A stretch of DNA of 18,749 nt from Bacteroidota bacterium (GTDB lineage Bacteria > Bacteroidota > Bacteroidia > Cytophagales > Cyclobacteriaceae): positions 1 to 18,749 of the forward strand of contig QGUY01000048.1 of assembly GCA_003242315.1 (NCBI GenBank), in the 5' to 3' direction. The translations under genes were made by a program, and so were the position numbers. Positions 1 through 8,320 of this stretch are shown here, piece by piece. Below the pieces are notes generated by a model. That model saw only the letters and a list, made by a program, of their open reading frames with translations, searched no databases and was not told the origin of the DNA. Positions within the stretch are counted from its first letter, which is position 1, and each line of letters opens with the position of its first letter.

Positions 1-84
1 TTTTTTTTCAACAGAAATCGGCAAAACGAAATCAAGACCGTCTCCTGGGCTTGGAAAAGTTTTTGACAGCGCAGCCCACTTCTA

Positions 85-152
85 TCCTGCGTTATCTCAG
101 GGGTCCTTCGCTCCCACCTCCCGACGCACGTCCGCCGCTCAGGATGACAGGT
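85..152. repeat. Dispersed intergenic repeat (TCATCCTGAGCGG type)
   Basis: On the minus strand this stretch contains CTGTCATCCTGAGCGG followed by GGACGTGCGTCGGGAGG and a GAAGGACCCCTGAGATAACG segment. The repeated CTGAG and GAAGGA words give it weak internal symmetry. Sequences of this wording are widely dispersed between bacterial genes. Only one copy is in this window, so the repeat status comes from general knowledge and not from a local second copy. Confidence 0.4.
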
Positions 153-240
153 GCTTTTTATATAGTGTTACCATATCCACCCATCGCCAAGCGAATACTT
201 CAGATCCTCCATCCTTAAATCCTAAAATTCGCAGTCCAAA

Positions 241-267
241 CCATCCTATCCATCCTATCCATCCTTC
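241..267. repeat. Short tandem repeat, 9-bp unit CCATCCTAT
   Basis: Nearly three consecutive copies of CCATCCTAT are visible, inside a wider stretch (about 205-280) rich in ATCC words. It is a microsatellite-like tract with no sign of coding function. Confidence 0.7.
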
Positions 268-561
268 AATCTCCCATCCTAGTCAATTTTTCCCTACCTC
301 CCACTATGCTCTGCCAGGCCCTTCCCTGATCAATGCTGCATTGGATAAAGCTTGGCAACGAAAAATATTAACTATGTCCCTATGCGCTTTTTTCTAAATT
401 TTTCTTGACTCCTTCCCGCATTAATCCTAAACTCGCCTGTTGCCGGCAATGATGGGAACAGTTTATTCCCACTTAACATATGTTAATCCAAAAGCAAGGG
501 ATTCCCTTTCGAGTCATGCCGAAAATCGTTAAGAGTAGGCACCACATTAATCTGGTTTATC

Positions 562-1317
562 ATGCAAAACGGATTAAAGACCCTCGTTTTCGTTATCCTT
601 GCTTTGACGACATTTTCCTGTCAGCAGGATGACGCGGCAATGCCCTCAGAGCGGATTGACAGGAAGGGCATTGAGCAATTCATTAGGCTTGTCGACTTAA
701 GTGTTGAGGCACTGGAGCGGCAACGGCCGGAAGATGTTTCTCAGGCGGCTGACATTATCGTAGGGAAAATTCCTGAATTAGAGGCCAGACTTGGGATTGA
801 CCTGCGCATGCGCAATGATCGCCGGGGAAGTTCGACCGGGCGCTTGCCGGCGAGCGTTGTGAAATCGGCGGCAAGGGTTCATTTGGAACAAAAAATTGTT
901 AGTTATAGTCGGGCATCTACGAGCGCTGAGGATTATCTTAGGAGGCTGGCGTTGTTGAAATCGGAAATTCTCAGTTCGCGTAATATTACCGGTGTGGAGC
1001 GGGCCGAATTGCTGACACTGGTTTCTTTGAATGAAGAATTTGTTCGTTATCTTGACCGTAAGGTTTCGGAAATATCTAATTCAGGCGGGCTGGTACTGCC
1101 GGCTGCAAAGTGTAGTGGTTGGTGGAGTTGCTGGGGTAAATGTGTTGCGGGCGCTGTTGGCGGAGCCGGACTGGGTGCGCTCACGGGCGCCGCATACGGC
1201 GGTGTGGGTTGCACCATGGTGTTGCCCGTAGTTGGAACTGTGGCGTGCGGCAGTGTGGGTCTCGTTGCTGGTGGGATTTTTGGGGGACTGGCTGGCGCGG
1301 CGGCATCTTGTGATTAA
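562..1317 (+). CDS. Lipoprotein with C-terminal Cys/Gly-rich bacteriocin-like peptide
   Basis: This 251-residue protein starts at ATG with a lipoprotein signal (residues 1-20, ending TTFSC, Cys20), so it should be exported and lipidated. Residues 21-183 are polar, charged and mostly helical, with no domain I recognise. Residues 184-251 differ sharply: they are almost uncharged, very rich in Gly, Ala and Val, form two hydrophobic stretches, and contain six cysteines (184, 190, 194, 217, 229, 250), beginning CSGWWSCWGKC. The layout of a long N-terminal part plus a compact Cys/Gly-rich tail recalls halocin C8-type precursors and class II bacteriocins. A plain glycine-zipper lipoprotein is the main alternative. 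A small membrane protein gene follows after 12 bp, which fits a toxin-immunity pair; that pairing is inference. I would not assign a function firmly. Confidence 0.75.
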   Translation: MQNGLKTLVFVILALTTFSCQQDDAAMPSERIDRKGIEQFIRLVDLSVEALERQRPEDVSQAADIIVGKIPELEARLGIDLRMRNDRRGSSTGRLPASVVKSAARVHLEQKIVSYSRASTSAEDYLRRLALLKSEILSSRNITGVERAELLTLVSLNEEFVRYLDRKVSEISNSGGLVLPAAKCSGWWSCWGKCVAGAVGGAGLGALTGAAYGGVGCTMVLPVVGTVACGSVGLVAGGIFGGLAGAAASCD

Positions 1318-1329
1318 CCATATATTACC

Positions 1330-1506
1330 ATGAAAGTATCATTGGCCCTCTCCGTTGTGACTCTCGTGTCATTTATCATCTTAATGAAGGTTCTCAGTCC
1401 CGATAGTGAACCCTGGCGGATCGCCTTCGCTGCTATCGCGTTTGTCGGGTTCTTAACGATGACTTTGAGGACGATTTATTTGGTGAAGAGGAGAAGCAGA
1501 AGGTAG
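1330..1506 (+). CDS. Small two-helix membrane protein (possible immunity protein)
   Basis: An ATG-initiated 58-residue ORF begins 12 bp after the stop of the Cys/Gly-rich lipoprotein gene and ends with TAG. The product has two hydrophobic helices (about residues 4-22 and 31-52) separated by a short polar turn (SPDSEPWR), and a strongly basic end, KRRSRR. No Shine-Dalgarno is visible, which is normal for this phylum. Tight spacing and the same strand suggest co-transcription with the upstream gene. Small basic two-helix membrane proteins next to bacteriocin genes often provide self-immunity, so that role is proposed here by context only. I do not recognise a named family. Confidence 0.6.
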   Translation: MKVSLALSVVTLVSFIILMKVLSPDSEPWRIAFAAIAFVGFLTMTLRTIYLVKRRSRR

Positions 1507-1522
1507 TAGGTCGCTCTTTGTT

Positions 1523-1622
1523 AAAGGATCCCCGGACGGTGGCATGATAGGCGTGGTGATTCACGTGAAGATAAGTCATTGTGAAGGATCATGCCATGTT
1601 GTGCTGACGTGTTGGGGGTCCT
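1523..1622. terminator. Large imperfect inverted repeat between convergent genes
   Basis: AAGGATCCCC (1524-1533) pairs with GGGGGTCCTT (1613-1622) with one mismatch, and inside it TGGCATGAT (1540-1548) pairs perfectly with ATCATGCCA (1588-1596). A short CGTG/CACG pair lies near the centre. It occupies the gap between the plus-strand pair ending at 1506 and the minus-strand gene ending at 1622, so a bidirectional termination or transcript-end structure is plausible. There is no clear T tract. Confidence 0.4.
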
Positions 1623-3032
1623 TATTGACCCATATCGTCCACCTTCACTAACCACATTCCCAACTCCTTACCGTAGTCGCTCCATGTGTAGTTCTTGATT
1701 CCACACATGGCGAATCCACCATCGGATGTTTCGACGACATCAAACAGAAGCCAACGGTAATCGAGATAGTCGGAATCTTTTCCAGAGGATATCTCCTGTG
1801 GGTGAAAGTTTTATGAGAAGGCCATCTTGCTCATAATTGCCATCCTGTCCCACAATAACGAAGCCTCCATCTCTGGTTTCATGCACACTATTGAAATCAG
1901 TATCAGTTCCAGGCCCCAGGAAGTGTATGTCCCACAGCACATTTGCATCTCTGTCAAGTCGCACGGCTCGACCCGCGCTGACATTGTATTCGCCCCAGGA
2001 GTCACCCACAATGATGTATCCCGAGTCCAGGATCTTGATCCTGCTTGGGAAATTTAATCGGTCATCAATCAGCAGCCTGGTCCAGTCTTCTACGCCGTCA
2101 CCATCAATTTGCGTAAGTGACAAATGACTTTCCGTGGTTCCCAATATCAGGTATTTTCCGGGCTCGTGGCTTTGGACTATTTGTTGAGGACGCACATCCA
2201 GTTCGGTCTCGACTGGCCTTTCCCAGATCAATTCGCCCGAAAGGGTAAATCGTGAAAGTGTTGGATTGCCGCTTCCCCGTTCGACGCCCAGCGCAAGCAA
2301 CTCGTGGTCGTCTGTGACAATTACATTCATGTAGCCCCAGATAAATCCGGCATCACTAAGATGTTGCCACACCAGTTCGCCTGAGGAATTAACACGATTA
2401 ATGGACGCCGAATGCGCGATATAATAGTCGTTCTCATGGAAGGTCAGCACCGGCCTGGGAATGAAATTCGGATTTGCTGCGGATGGAATAATATTCGTCC
2501 ATTGCTTGTAACCCAGAGAATCCGTTCGGGTAATGTAAAGCGCATCGTAGTTGTAAAGCGTCGCAGTGCCTACAATGAAGAGTCCACCATCTTCAAGCAC
2601 TCGCATAGACGTGCCAACGCCCGCCTGATTGAATCGATCGAATGTCCTGTCGTAACGGAGAAAGTATTTCAGTGTTTCGAAAGAGAAAGCATGTGAGACA
2701 GGTGCGTTAATGGAGTCCGTTACTACCACCTCTCCACTATAAGTAGTTTTAGATTTGAGGTTAACAAGTTTCACAATGCTATCCCTTTGCAGGATGCCCG
2801 TCACCGGTTCGCCATTCAAGTATACTTTATGATACAGCGGATCGCCGTCCGGATCGTACACCGGCCCCCATGCCAGAACCGCGTCCTCGCTTGATACTTT
2901 AGTCACAAAAACGTCAAAGGCTTTTGGTGGTCGGTTTGGCAAGGAAGGATTAGCATCTTCAAGGAAAGTATCATCCTGGCATCCGCAAAGAACCATGGGA
3001 AACAACGCAACCAGGATTAGCTTGCTATTCAT
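1622..3032 (-). pseudogene. FN3 plus propeller-repeat lipoprotein, frameshifted near the 3' end
   Basis: The start is taken at 3032 (MNSKLILVAL), because it gives a clean lipoprotein signal ending VLCGC (Cys18); longer in-frame extensions only overlap the upstream gene. Residues about 35-125 resemble a fibronectin type III domain. The rest is a chain of propeller-like repeats with the recurrent pattern DGGFVIVG ... LIKLSPTGDILWK, as in cell-surface PQQ-like or delta-60-type proteins, suggesting an outer-surface protein of unknown ligand. The reading frame as given stops at 1740 after a non-repeat tail. In the next frame the expected repeat continues to a stop at 1622: SDYLDYRWLLFDVVETSDGG, then an MWLVKVDDMGQ end. 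Removing one A from the run at 1778-1781 restores a 469-residue product with WKDSDYLDYR at the junction. This is either a real frameshift or a sequencing error. The gene overlaps the upstream TIG/kelch gene by 8 bp. Confidence 0.8.
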
Positions 3033-4821
3033 CGAACGTATACTGCCACGTACCATAGTTAAATTCGCTGTTTCGGAGGTAGCCCAGTCCGAGTACAAGA
3101 CTGCTGCCGATTGTTCGATAAAACCCGATTGAAACCAGATAATCGCTGGGCACAGGACCAAGCGCCTTGATCAGAATATTGGTCTCGGGGTCGTATTCAA
3201 ACAGCAGCATTTGTTCTTTTCCGAAAGAATCTCGACGATAGTTTAACACGCAGGCCTTGTCTGGTGTGTAAAAGGCCGCAATTGGATAGAGAATATTTTT
3301 GTCTATATAGTCGACAAACTCCCACTCCTGGGTCGAGAAGTCGTAACGCCAAATGTCCATCGCAAATGGCCTGCTGATGTCCTGGCCCCCGACTACATAC
3401 AACTTGCCTTTGTGAATCACCACATGGGCATCCTGTCTTGTGTGTCCCGCAAAATCCGGTAACCTCGTCCACTCATTCCCGGCCGGATCATAACTCCAAA
3501 ACTCATTGGTCAGTCCCCATTCGTCGGCACCAAAAAGAATATATCCCTTGCCGTCGTGAGAAAAGCCTATTGAGGCGCGACGCACACCGCCGGGAAATGC
3601 GGGTCTCTGCGTCCATGTATCGAGGGAAGCGTTGTACTCCCAAAAGTCACTAAGTCCTCCAGACTTGTTGGTACCACCTACTACGTAGCCCCTGGTTCCA
3701 ATGGAGAAGCCAATACCATTTACGCGTATTCCTCCCGGAAAATCTGGTTTTCTTTGCCATTGTCCGCGTTCAAGATCCAACGCCCATACTTCGTCGTGGT
3801 AGCCGGATTGGTTCAACCACAAAGAACTTCCGCCAACTAAATAGATCACATTATTGATGGAAAAGGATGCTGGATGCACAATACCGTTTCCTTCCCTGAC
3901 AGCAACTTCGTTCCAATTGTTATACACTTCAAAAGGCGATGCGCTAACGGCTGTCATTTCATCAACTTCCACGGAAATGTCATACTGTCCGGGTCTGATG
4001 TTGATGGCGTCTAACTCAATGGTGAGCTGTGTAGGATCGCTAGTCAGAACGGTGGCCGCATAGCCTCCGACCTTAACGATATTTCTCCATGGATAAGGAG
4101 AGAAACCACTTCCCTGTACGGTGATGATTGTCTTTCCTGTTCCGCGCGCGGGTGAGAACGATTCTATTTCTGGCCCGGCAAGAAAAAACGGTTCACTAGT
4201 GAATACTTCCTGTTGAAACTTTTTTATCCTGATGGGAACGTGTGAAGCTACGTCGTACTGGGGAACCTCAACGACCAACCGGTCAGGACTTGCGGAAACT
4301 ATCCTGGCGGGAAAGTGACCGAAGTACACTTGAATTTTCTGTACGTTGTTTGAAAAATTCGACCCGTATATCTTAACCAGATCACCACGAACACCTGTCC
4401 TGGGCTGGAAGTCTTCTATGGTCATGACAGCCTTTGCCTGTCCGTCGAAGCTTAAGGCATTTCCATAAATCAGATCGTCTGAACCCTTGGTTAAGATTGC
4501 GGCCCTTACATAATACGTTGTATCATCAAGGAAGTCACTAAACACTTTCCCCTCGAAATTCTTGTATGCCAGGGGCTTTGTGTAGGCGACAAACCTTGCG
4601 CGGTATGTGCTCCTGGCAGTGTCCGTTCTGATATAGAATCCGTAGCTGTCGATCAAGGATAGATCGGCATTCTCCAATTCCGCGGAGAATATGATGCTAT
4701 CACCTTGAAAAGATATTCCCGTCGTTCGTACGCGCAACGGTCCACGAACCGCTTCTTCGTCAGTGCAGCCAGATAATAATAAGAGAAACGGGCAAACCTT
4801 AAGCAGGTAACCAACTTTCAT
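3025..4821 (-). CDS. TIG/IPT and kelch-repeat surface lipoprotein
   Basis: The ATG at 4821 is chosen because the in-frame extension to 4830 begins with TTG. The product is 598 residues. It has a lipoprotein signal with Cys19 (LLLLSGC). Residues about 30-130 form a beta-rich domain. Two TIG/IPT immunoglobulin-like domains follow, at about 137-215 (FQPRTGVRGDLVKIYGSNF) and 217-299 (FSPARGTGKTIITVQGSGF). Residues about 305-598 carry kelch-type propeller repeats with the usual pattern of a Gly pair (YLVGG, YVVGG, YVVGG) and a later FWxYD or VWALD with a Trp. In Bacteroidota such lipoproteins often sit at the cell surface and bind polysaccharides or proteins; the ligand cannot be told here. The stop codon overlaps the next gene's start (ATGAATAG), so the two are probably translationally coupled. 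Confidence 0.88.
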   Translation of the reverse strand: MKVGYLLKVCPFLLLLSGCTDEEAVRGPLRVRTTGISFQGDSIIFSAELENADLSLIDSYGFYIRTDTARSTYRARFVAYTKPLAYKNFEGKVFSDFLDDTTYYVRAAILTKGSDDLIYGNALSFDGQAKAVMTIEDFQPRTGVRGDLVKIYGSNFSNNVQKIQVYFGHFPARIVSASPDRLVVEVPQYDVASHVPIRIKKFQQEVFTSEPFFLAGPEIESFSPARGTGKTIITVQGSGFSPYPWRNIVKVGGYAATVLTSDPTQLTIELDAINIRPGQYDISVEVDEMTAVSASPFEVYNNWNEVAVREGNGIVHPASFSINNVIYLVGGSSLWLNQSGYHDEVWALDLERGQWQRKPDFPGGIRVNGIGFSIGTRGYVVGGTNKSGGLSDFWEYNASLDTWTQRPAFPGGVRRASIGFSHDGKGYILFGADEWGLTNEFWSYDPAGNEWTRLPDFAGHTRQDAHVVIHKGKLYVVGGQDISRPFAMDIWRYDFSTQEWEFVDYIDKNILYPIAAFYTPDKACVLNYRRDSFGKEQMLLFEYDPETNILIKALGPVPSDYLVSIGFYRTIGSSLVLGLGYLRNSEFNYGTWQYTFDE

Positions 4822-4852
4822 TGCAAACAACGAGCCAACTATAGGTTAACCT

Positions 4853-4860
4853 TAAAGATA
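4853..4860 (-). promoter_or_regulatory. Possible -7 box (TATCTTTA) before the TIG/kelch gene
   Basis: On the minus strand TATCTTTA matches seven of eight positions of the Bacteroidota -7 consensus TAnnTTTG and lies 31 bp upstream of the ATG at 4821. I see no convincing -33 element at the expected distance. Confidence 0.3.
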
Positions 4861-4926
4861 CAAAAGTTTTGCCGGTTAGACATATTAAAATACTGAACTC
4901 CGATGTCTTAAAATGAGACTGTTCCG

Positions 4927-5694
4927 TTACTTTATTTGCTTGATCCTGAAATTCCTATACTCGATCTTCATCGGCGGTCCTACATGGACCTGCACGCCGA
5001 GCAATCCTGAAAATCTGCGGTTAATGGTGTCGTTGTCCGTTACGTCGCTCATAAGTACGCCGTTGATGTAATGCAACATGCGGTTTCCCCTGACTACCAG
5101 ATGAACCTGATTCCAATCGTTTGATTTGATGCTGGATGTCAGGGAATCGACATTGCCCAGTGTATCCCTGACGATAGTTCTCGTCCATCGATTGTTTTCT
5201 ATGTAAGTTGACAGCGGCCCTTCAACGGTTTTCAAAATTACTTGTTGACCCTGTCTCGCTATTGTCGTTCTCCTTCGCTCTTCATAATTCATTCCGGTGT
5301 ATTGATTTGCTCCATCGATGTCGCATTGATAACCTTTCAATGCGTGCGGAACTCCATCCACTTCTTCACTGCGATAGTTGATTCCGCTGTTCCCTTCTGC
5401 TGAAATCCTGTACTCAACTTTCAACTCAAAGTCTTCCGTCAGCCCGCCGCGCCAGATGATGAAGGAGTTCCGGTCCAGGAGCGTCGCTGAAGTTACTTCA
5501 CCCACCAGGATGCCATCTTCGACACGCCAATAAGTGGAGTCTCCATCCCAGCCGTTGAGCGTCTTGCCATCAAATATGAAAACGAATCCATCCTCGTCGA
5601 CGACTGGCTTGTCAGGCGCACAGCTATTCAAAACCAGAAACAAAAAGACACAGGATATAGGTCGGAGCAGCGAAATGGGTGTTTTCACAGGCAT
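4927..5694 (-). CDS. DUF1080 (3-keto-disaccharide hydrolase-like) lipoprotein
   Basis: The start at 5694 (MPVKTPISLL) gives a 255-residue protein with a lipoprotein signal (LVLNSC, Cys25). Upstream in-frame starts at 5718 and 5721 are possible but only add a polar leader. From about residue 38 the protein follows the DUF1080 family (PF06439), a concanavalin-like beta-sandwich: FDGKTLNGWDGD near the start, WRVEDGILVGE, then NSGINYRS, GYQCDIDGANQYTGMNYEER, WNQVHLVVRGNRMLHYINGV, and a closing VQVHVGPPMKIEYRNFRIK. Family members act on 3-keto-glycosides or bind glycans in the periplasm or at the outer membrane. The gene lies upstream of, and on the same strand as, the TIG/kelch and propeller lipoproteins, with a 105-bp gap, so a loosely linked surface-glycan cluster is possible. 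It is divergent from the FtsX permease gene. Confidence 0.88.
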   Translation of the reverse strand: MPVKTPISLLRPISCVFLFLVLNSCAPDKPVVDEDGFVFIFDGKTLNGWDGDSTYWRVEDGILVGEVTSATLLDRNSFIIWRGGLTEDFELKVEYRISAEGNSGINYRSEEVDGVPHALKGYQCDIDGANQYTGMNYEERRRTTIARQGQQVILKTVEGPLSTYIENNRWTRTIVRDTLGNVDSLTSSIKSNDWNQVHLVVRGNRMLHYINGVLMSDVTDNDTINRRFSGLLGVQVHVGPPMKIEYRNFRIKQIK

Positions 5695-5886
5695 TGATCG
5701 AAAGCGACAAGTTAACATCATCCTACATATAGTTCGCCACGGTCTGTCCGGCCGTTCTTCTTGTTCATGTGCGAGGCTTCGTGCAACCCCTGGCGTACGA
5801 CCGGAGTCTTTTAAACAAAAAATTAACCAGGTTCCCTGTAACATTTTTCCCCATAAGCAGTCCCAGCAACAGAATACCCTACAGAT
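5695..5886. promoter_or_regulatory. Divergent intergenic region, lipoprotein versus permease
   Basis: This 192-bp gap lies between two divergently read genes and must hold promoters for both. I could not identify a good TAnnTTTG box for either direction, and no obvious operator palindrome stands out. Confidence 0.4.
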
Positions 5887-8256
5887 ATGTTTAGAAACTT
5901 GCTCATCGTAGCCGTCAGAAATCTCCGGAAGAACGCCTTCTATTCATTCATCAATATCGCGGGCCTTAGCCTCGGCATTACTTGTTCGGTGCTCATCATC
6001 CTTTGGGTGATCGACGAAACGTCGTTCGACAAATTCCATCCCAAGGCGGATCACCTCTACCAGGTGTGGATCAACGCCCATTTTGACGGACGCATAAACT
6101 CCTGGACGTCCGTTCCCCTCCCAACCTATGAGGCGATGAAGACTGCTGACGCCAACATCGTTCGTGTGGCGGTCACCGATTGGGGTTATGATCACCTACT
6201 GACGGCCACGGATGACAAAGGGATCAGTAAACGTGGCTTCTATGTCAGCGAAGAATTCCTTGAAATGTTTCAGTTCCCCCTCATCGCTGGAAGCGCAGAA
6301 CAGGTCCTCGACGACGCAAGTAACATTGTAATCACAGAATCCACGGCAAAGGCACTCTTTGGTGATGAAGATCCCCTGGATAAAACCATTCGTGTCGATA
6401 ATCAATACGATCTCAAAGTCTCGGGCATTCTTCGTGACGTCCCTCCTAACTCCTCTTTCCAGTTCGATTTCCTCCTGCCCTACAAGCACTGGCGGAGCGT
6501 CAATAATTGGGTCGTTGAAAACGAGGATAATTGGGGCAACTACTCCTTCCAGGTATTCGTCGAACTCAATACACCGGAGAATAAGGAGTCGGTCGAGGCT
6601 GCCATCCGGCACATGCTCGCCGAGCATGGTCAGGACGAGGAGATAAAACACGAATTCTTCCTTTACCCCCTCCTGCGGTGGCGGTTGTATTCACATTTCG
6701 AAAACGGAGTCGAGGCCGGCGGCATGAGCGACTACGTCCAGCTCTTCACCATCATCGCCGTGTTTATTATTATCATCGCCTGCATCAACTTCATGAATCT
6801 GGCCACCGCGCGAAGTGAAAGAAGAGCCAAAGAGGTCGGCATCCGGAAAAGCATCGGCTCGCGCCGTCGGGAACTGATCCTCCAGTTTATTGGCGAATCA
6901 ACGCTCCTGGCCTTCATATCCTGTGCCATCGCCATTGTAGCGGCGCAACTTCTGTTACCCTACTATAACATGCTGGTTGATAAAAAGTTATTTATCAACT
7001 ATTCCAGTGTCTGGTTTTGGATTTCCGCAATTGGACTCGTAGTCGTCACGGGGGTGATAGCTGGCAGTTACCCGGCGTTTTACTTGTCGGGATTTCAGCC
7101 AACGAAGGTGCTGAAAGGAAAGCCTCACATTGGTAAAGGTGCCAGTATTCCGCGTAAGGTGCTCGTTACGCTGCAGTTTGGGTTTTCGATCTTCCTGATC
7201 ATCTCCATGCTGGTGATCTACAAACAGATTCAGATTGCCAAGAACAGAGACGTCGGGTATTCCCAGGAAAATCTAATTACGATTCGTGTCAACGAGGATT
7301 ACCGGAAGAACCTCCGGCCCATTAAACTTGAACTCCTCGCTTCCGGCGTCGTTGAATCGATGGTACGCTCGAACAGCGCAATTACGGAGATCAACTCGAA
7401 TAATTTCCTCAGCTGGCCCGGGAAACCGGATAACTTACAAGTGATCTTCACGACGATCGTAACGGATTACGACTGGGCGAAAACGATGGGTGTCAAAATG
7501 CTGATGGGGCGCGACTTCTCTGAAGACTTTCCATCTGACAGCACGGCTATTGTTGTCAACAAGGCGGCCATTGATCTCATGGGTCTGGAGGATCCCATCG
7601 GAACAGAACTTGAATTATGGGGGGAAAAGCGGACACTCATTGGTGTCTGCGATAATGTACTCATGGGTTCCCCCTATGAGCAAGTGAAGCCCATGTTCGC
7701 TGTGCTGGACGACTGGGGTGGCGCCATCACGATCCGGCTGAAGCCGACCAACGATCTGCAAACGGCACTGACCACAGTGGAATCCGTCTTCACCAAGTAC
7801 GCTCCGGCATATCCTTTCGAATACACATTCGTCGATGAAGATTTTCAGAAGAAGTTCTCCACCATTAATCTGACCAGCCGACTTGCCAGTTTGTTTGCCG
7901 TCCTGGCGGTTATCATCACCGGTCTTGGATTGTATGGGCTGGCTGCGTTCACAGCAGAACAAAGGACTAAGGAAATCGGAATACGCAAAGTGCTCGGAGC
8001 TTCTGTCGCCAGTGTGGTCAACTTGATTTGCCGCGACTTTACCCTGTTGGTCGTCGTTGCATTCGCAATCTGGGCACCGTTGTCGGCATGGGCGATGGAT
8101 ATTTACCTTGAACGCTATACGATCAGGACAGACATTGCCTGGTGGATATTCCCGGTAACGGGTGCTATCGCGCTCGTGTTTGCTTTGCTCATTGTAAGCG
8201 TTCAGGCATTGCGGGCAGCACACACCAATCCGGTGAACTCACTAAGACATGAGTAG
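5887..8256 (+). CDS. FtsX/MacB-family ABC transporter permease
   Basis: This 789-residue protein has the full two-module layout of the large Bacteroidota MacB-like permeases. It starts with a conserved cytoplasmic-to-membrane opening (NLLIVAVRNLRKNAFYSFIN), TM1 at about 22-43, and a large periplasmic domain to about 280. A first FtsX domain follows with helices near 285-307, 333-357 and 375-397 and the signature KEVGIRKSIGSRR (315-327). A second module has TM at about 424-445, a periplasmic domain (450-665), and an FtsX domain with helices near 666-690, 717-737 and 752-775 and the signature KEIGIRKVLGAS (695-706). Such proteins work with an ATPase partner as mechanotransmitters or export lipoproteins, peptides or drugs; no ATPase gene is adjacent. 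Full family length and no internal stop argue for an intact gene. The substrate is unknown. Confidence 0.93.
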   Translation: MFRNLLIVAVRNLRKNAFYSFINIAGLSLGITCSVLIILWVIDETSFDKFHPKADHLYQVWINAHFDGRINSWTSVPLPTYEAMKTADANIVRVAVTDWGYDHLLTATDDKGISKRGFYVSEEFLEMFQFPLIAGSAEQVLDDASNIVITESTAKALFGDEDPLDKTIRVDNQYDLKVSGILRDVPPNSSFQFDFLLPYKHWRSVNNWVVENEDNWGNYSFQVFVELNTPENKESVEAAIRHMLAEHGQDEEIKHEFFLYPLLRWRLYSHFENGVEAGGMSDYVQLFTIIAVFIIIIACINFMNLATARSERRAKEVGIRKSIGSRRRELILQFIGESTLLAFISCAIAIVAAQLLLPYYNMLVDKKLFINYSSVWFWISAIGLVVVTGVIAGSYPAFYLSGFQPTKVLKGKPHIGKGASIPRKVLVTLQFGFSIFLIISMLVIYKQIQIAKNRDVGYSQENLITIRVNEDYRKNLRPIKLELLASGVVESMVRSNSAITEINSNNFLSWPGKPDNLQVIFTTIVTDYDWAKTMGVKMLMGRDFSEDFPSDSTAIVVNKAAIDLMGLEDPIGTELELWGEKRTLIGVCDNVLMGSPYEQVKPMFAVLDDWGGAITIRLKPTNDLQTALTTVESVFTKYAPAYPFEYTFVDEDFQKKFSTINLTSRLASLFAVLAVIITGLGLYGLAAFTAEQRTKEIGIRKVLGASVASVVNLICRDFTLLVVVAFAIWAPLSAWAMDIYLERYTIRTDIAWWIFPVTGAIALVFALLIVSVQALRAAHTNPVNSLRHE

Positions 8257-8266
8257 GGTGTTTTTT

Positions 8267-8315
8267 CAACCACATGGGGCACATTGGAATCACATAGTTC
8301 ACATAGGAATCCCAT
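8267..8315. repeat. Degenerate CACATAGGAAT-type short repeats
   Basis: Between the convergent permease and YetF genes the DNA reads as consecutive variants of CACATrGGAAT (ACCACATGGGG, CACATTGGAAT, CACATAGTT, CACATAGGAAT). Unit length varies from 9 to 11 bp. It is a small non-coding repeat tract of unknown role. Confidence 0.5.
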
Positions 8316-8320
8316 CCTCT

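Larger units (their letters stand above)
1..561. other. Non-coding leader region with interspersed repeats
   Basis: I see no convincing gene here. The block at about 85-152 contains, read on the minus strand, the wording CTGTCATCCTGAGCGG, which resembles dispersed repeats common in bacterial intergenic DNA. The block at about 200-280 is rich in ATCC words and includes a short tandem repeat. From about 360 to 561 the DNA is plain and AT-rich and probably carries the promoter of the lipoprotein gene that starts at 562, but I cannot point to a clear -7 box. Confidence 0.6.

Noticed and set aside
1622..4821. Type IX secretion C-terminal sorting domains on the surface lipoproteins
   Set aside because: Neither protein ends in a sorting-domain-like module. 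Both have lipoprotein signals instead.
7615..8223. 202-residue minus-strand ORF antisense to the FtsX permease
   Set aside because: It overlaps the second FtsX domain completely, has no protein-like features and is a frame shadow.
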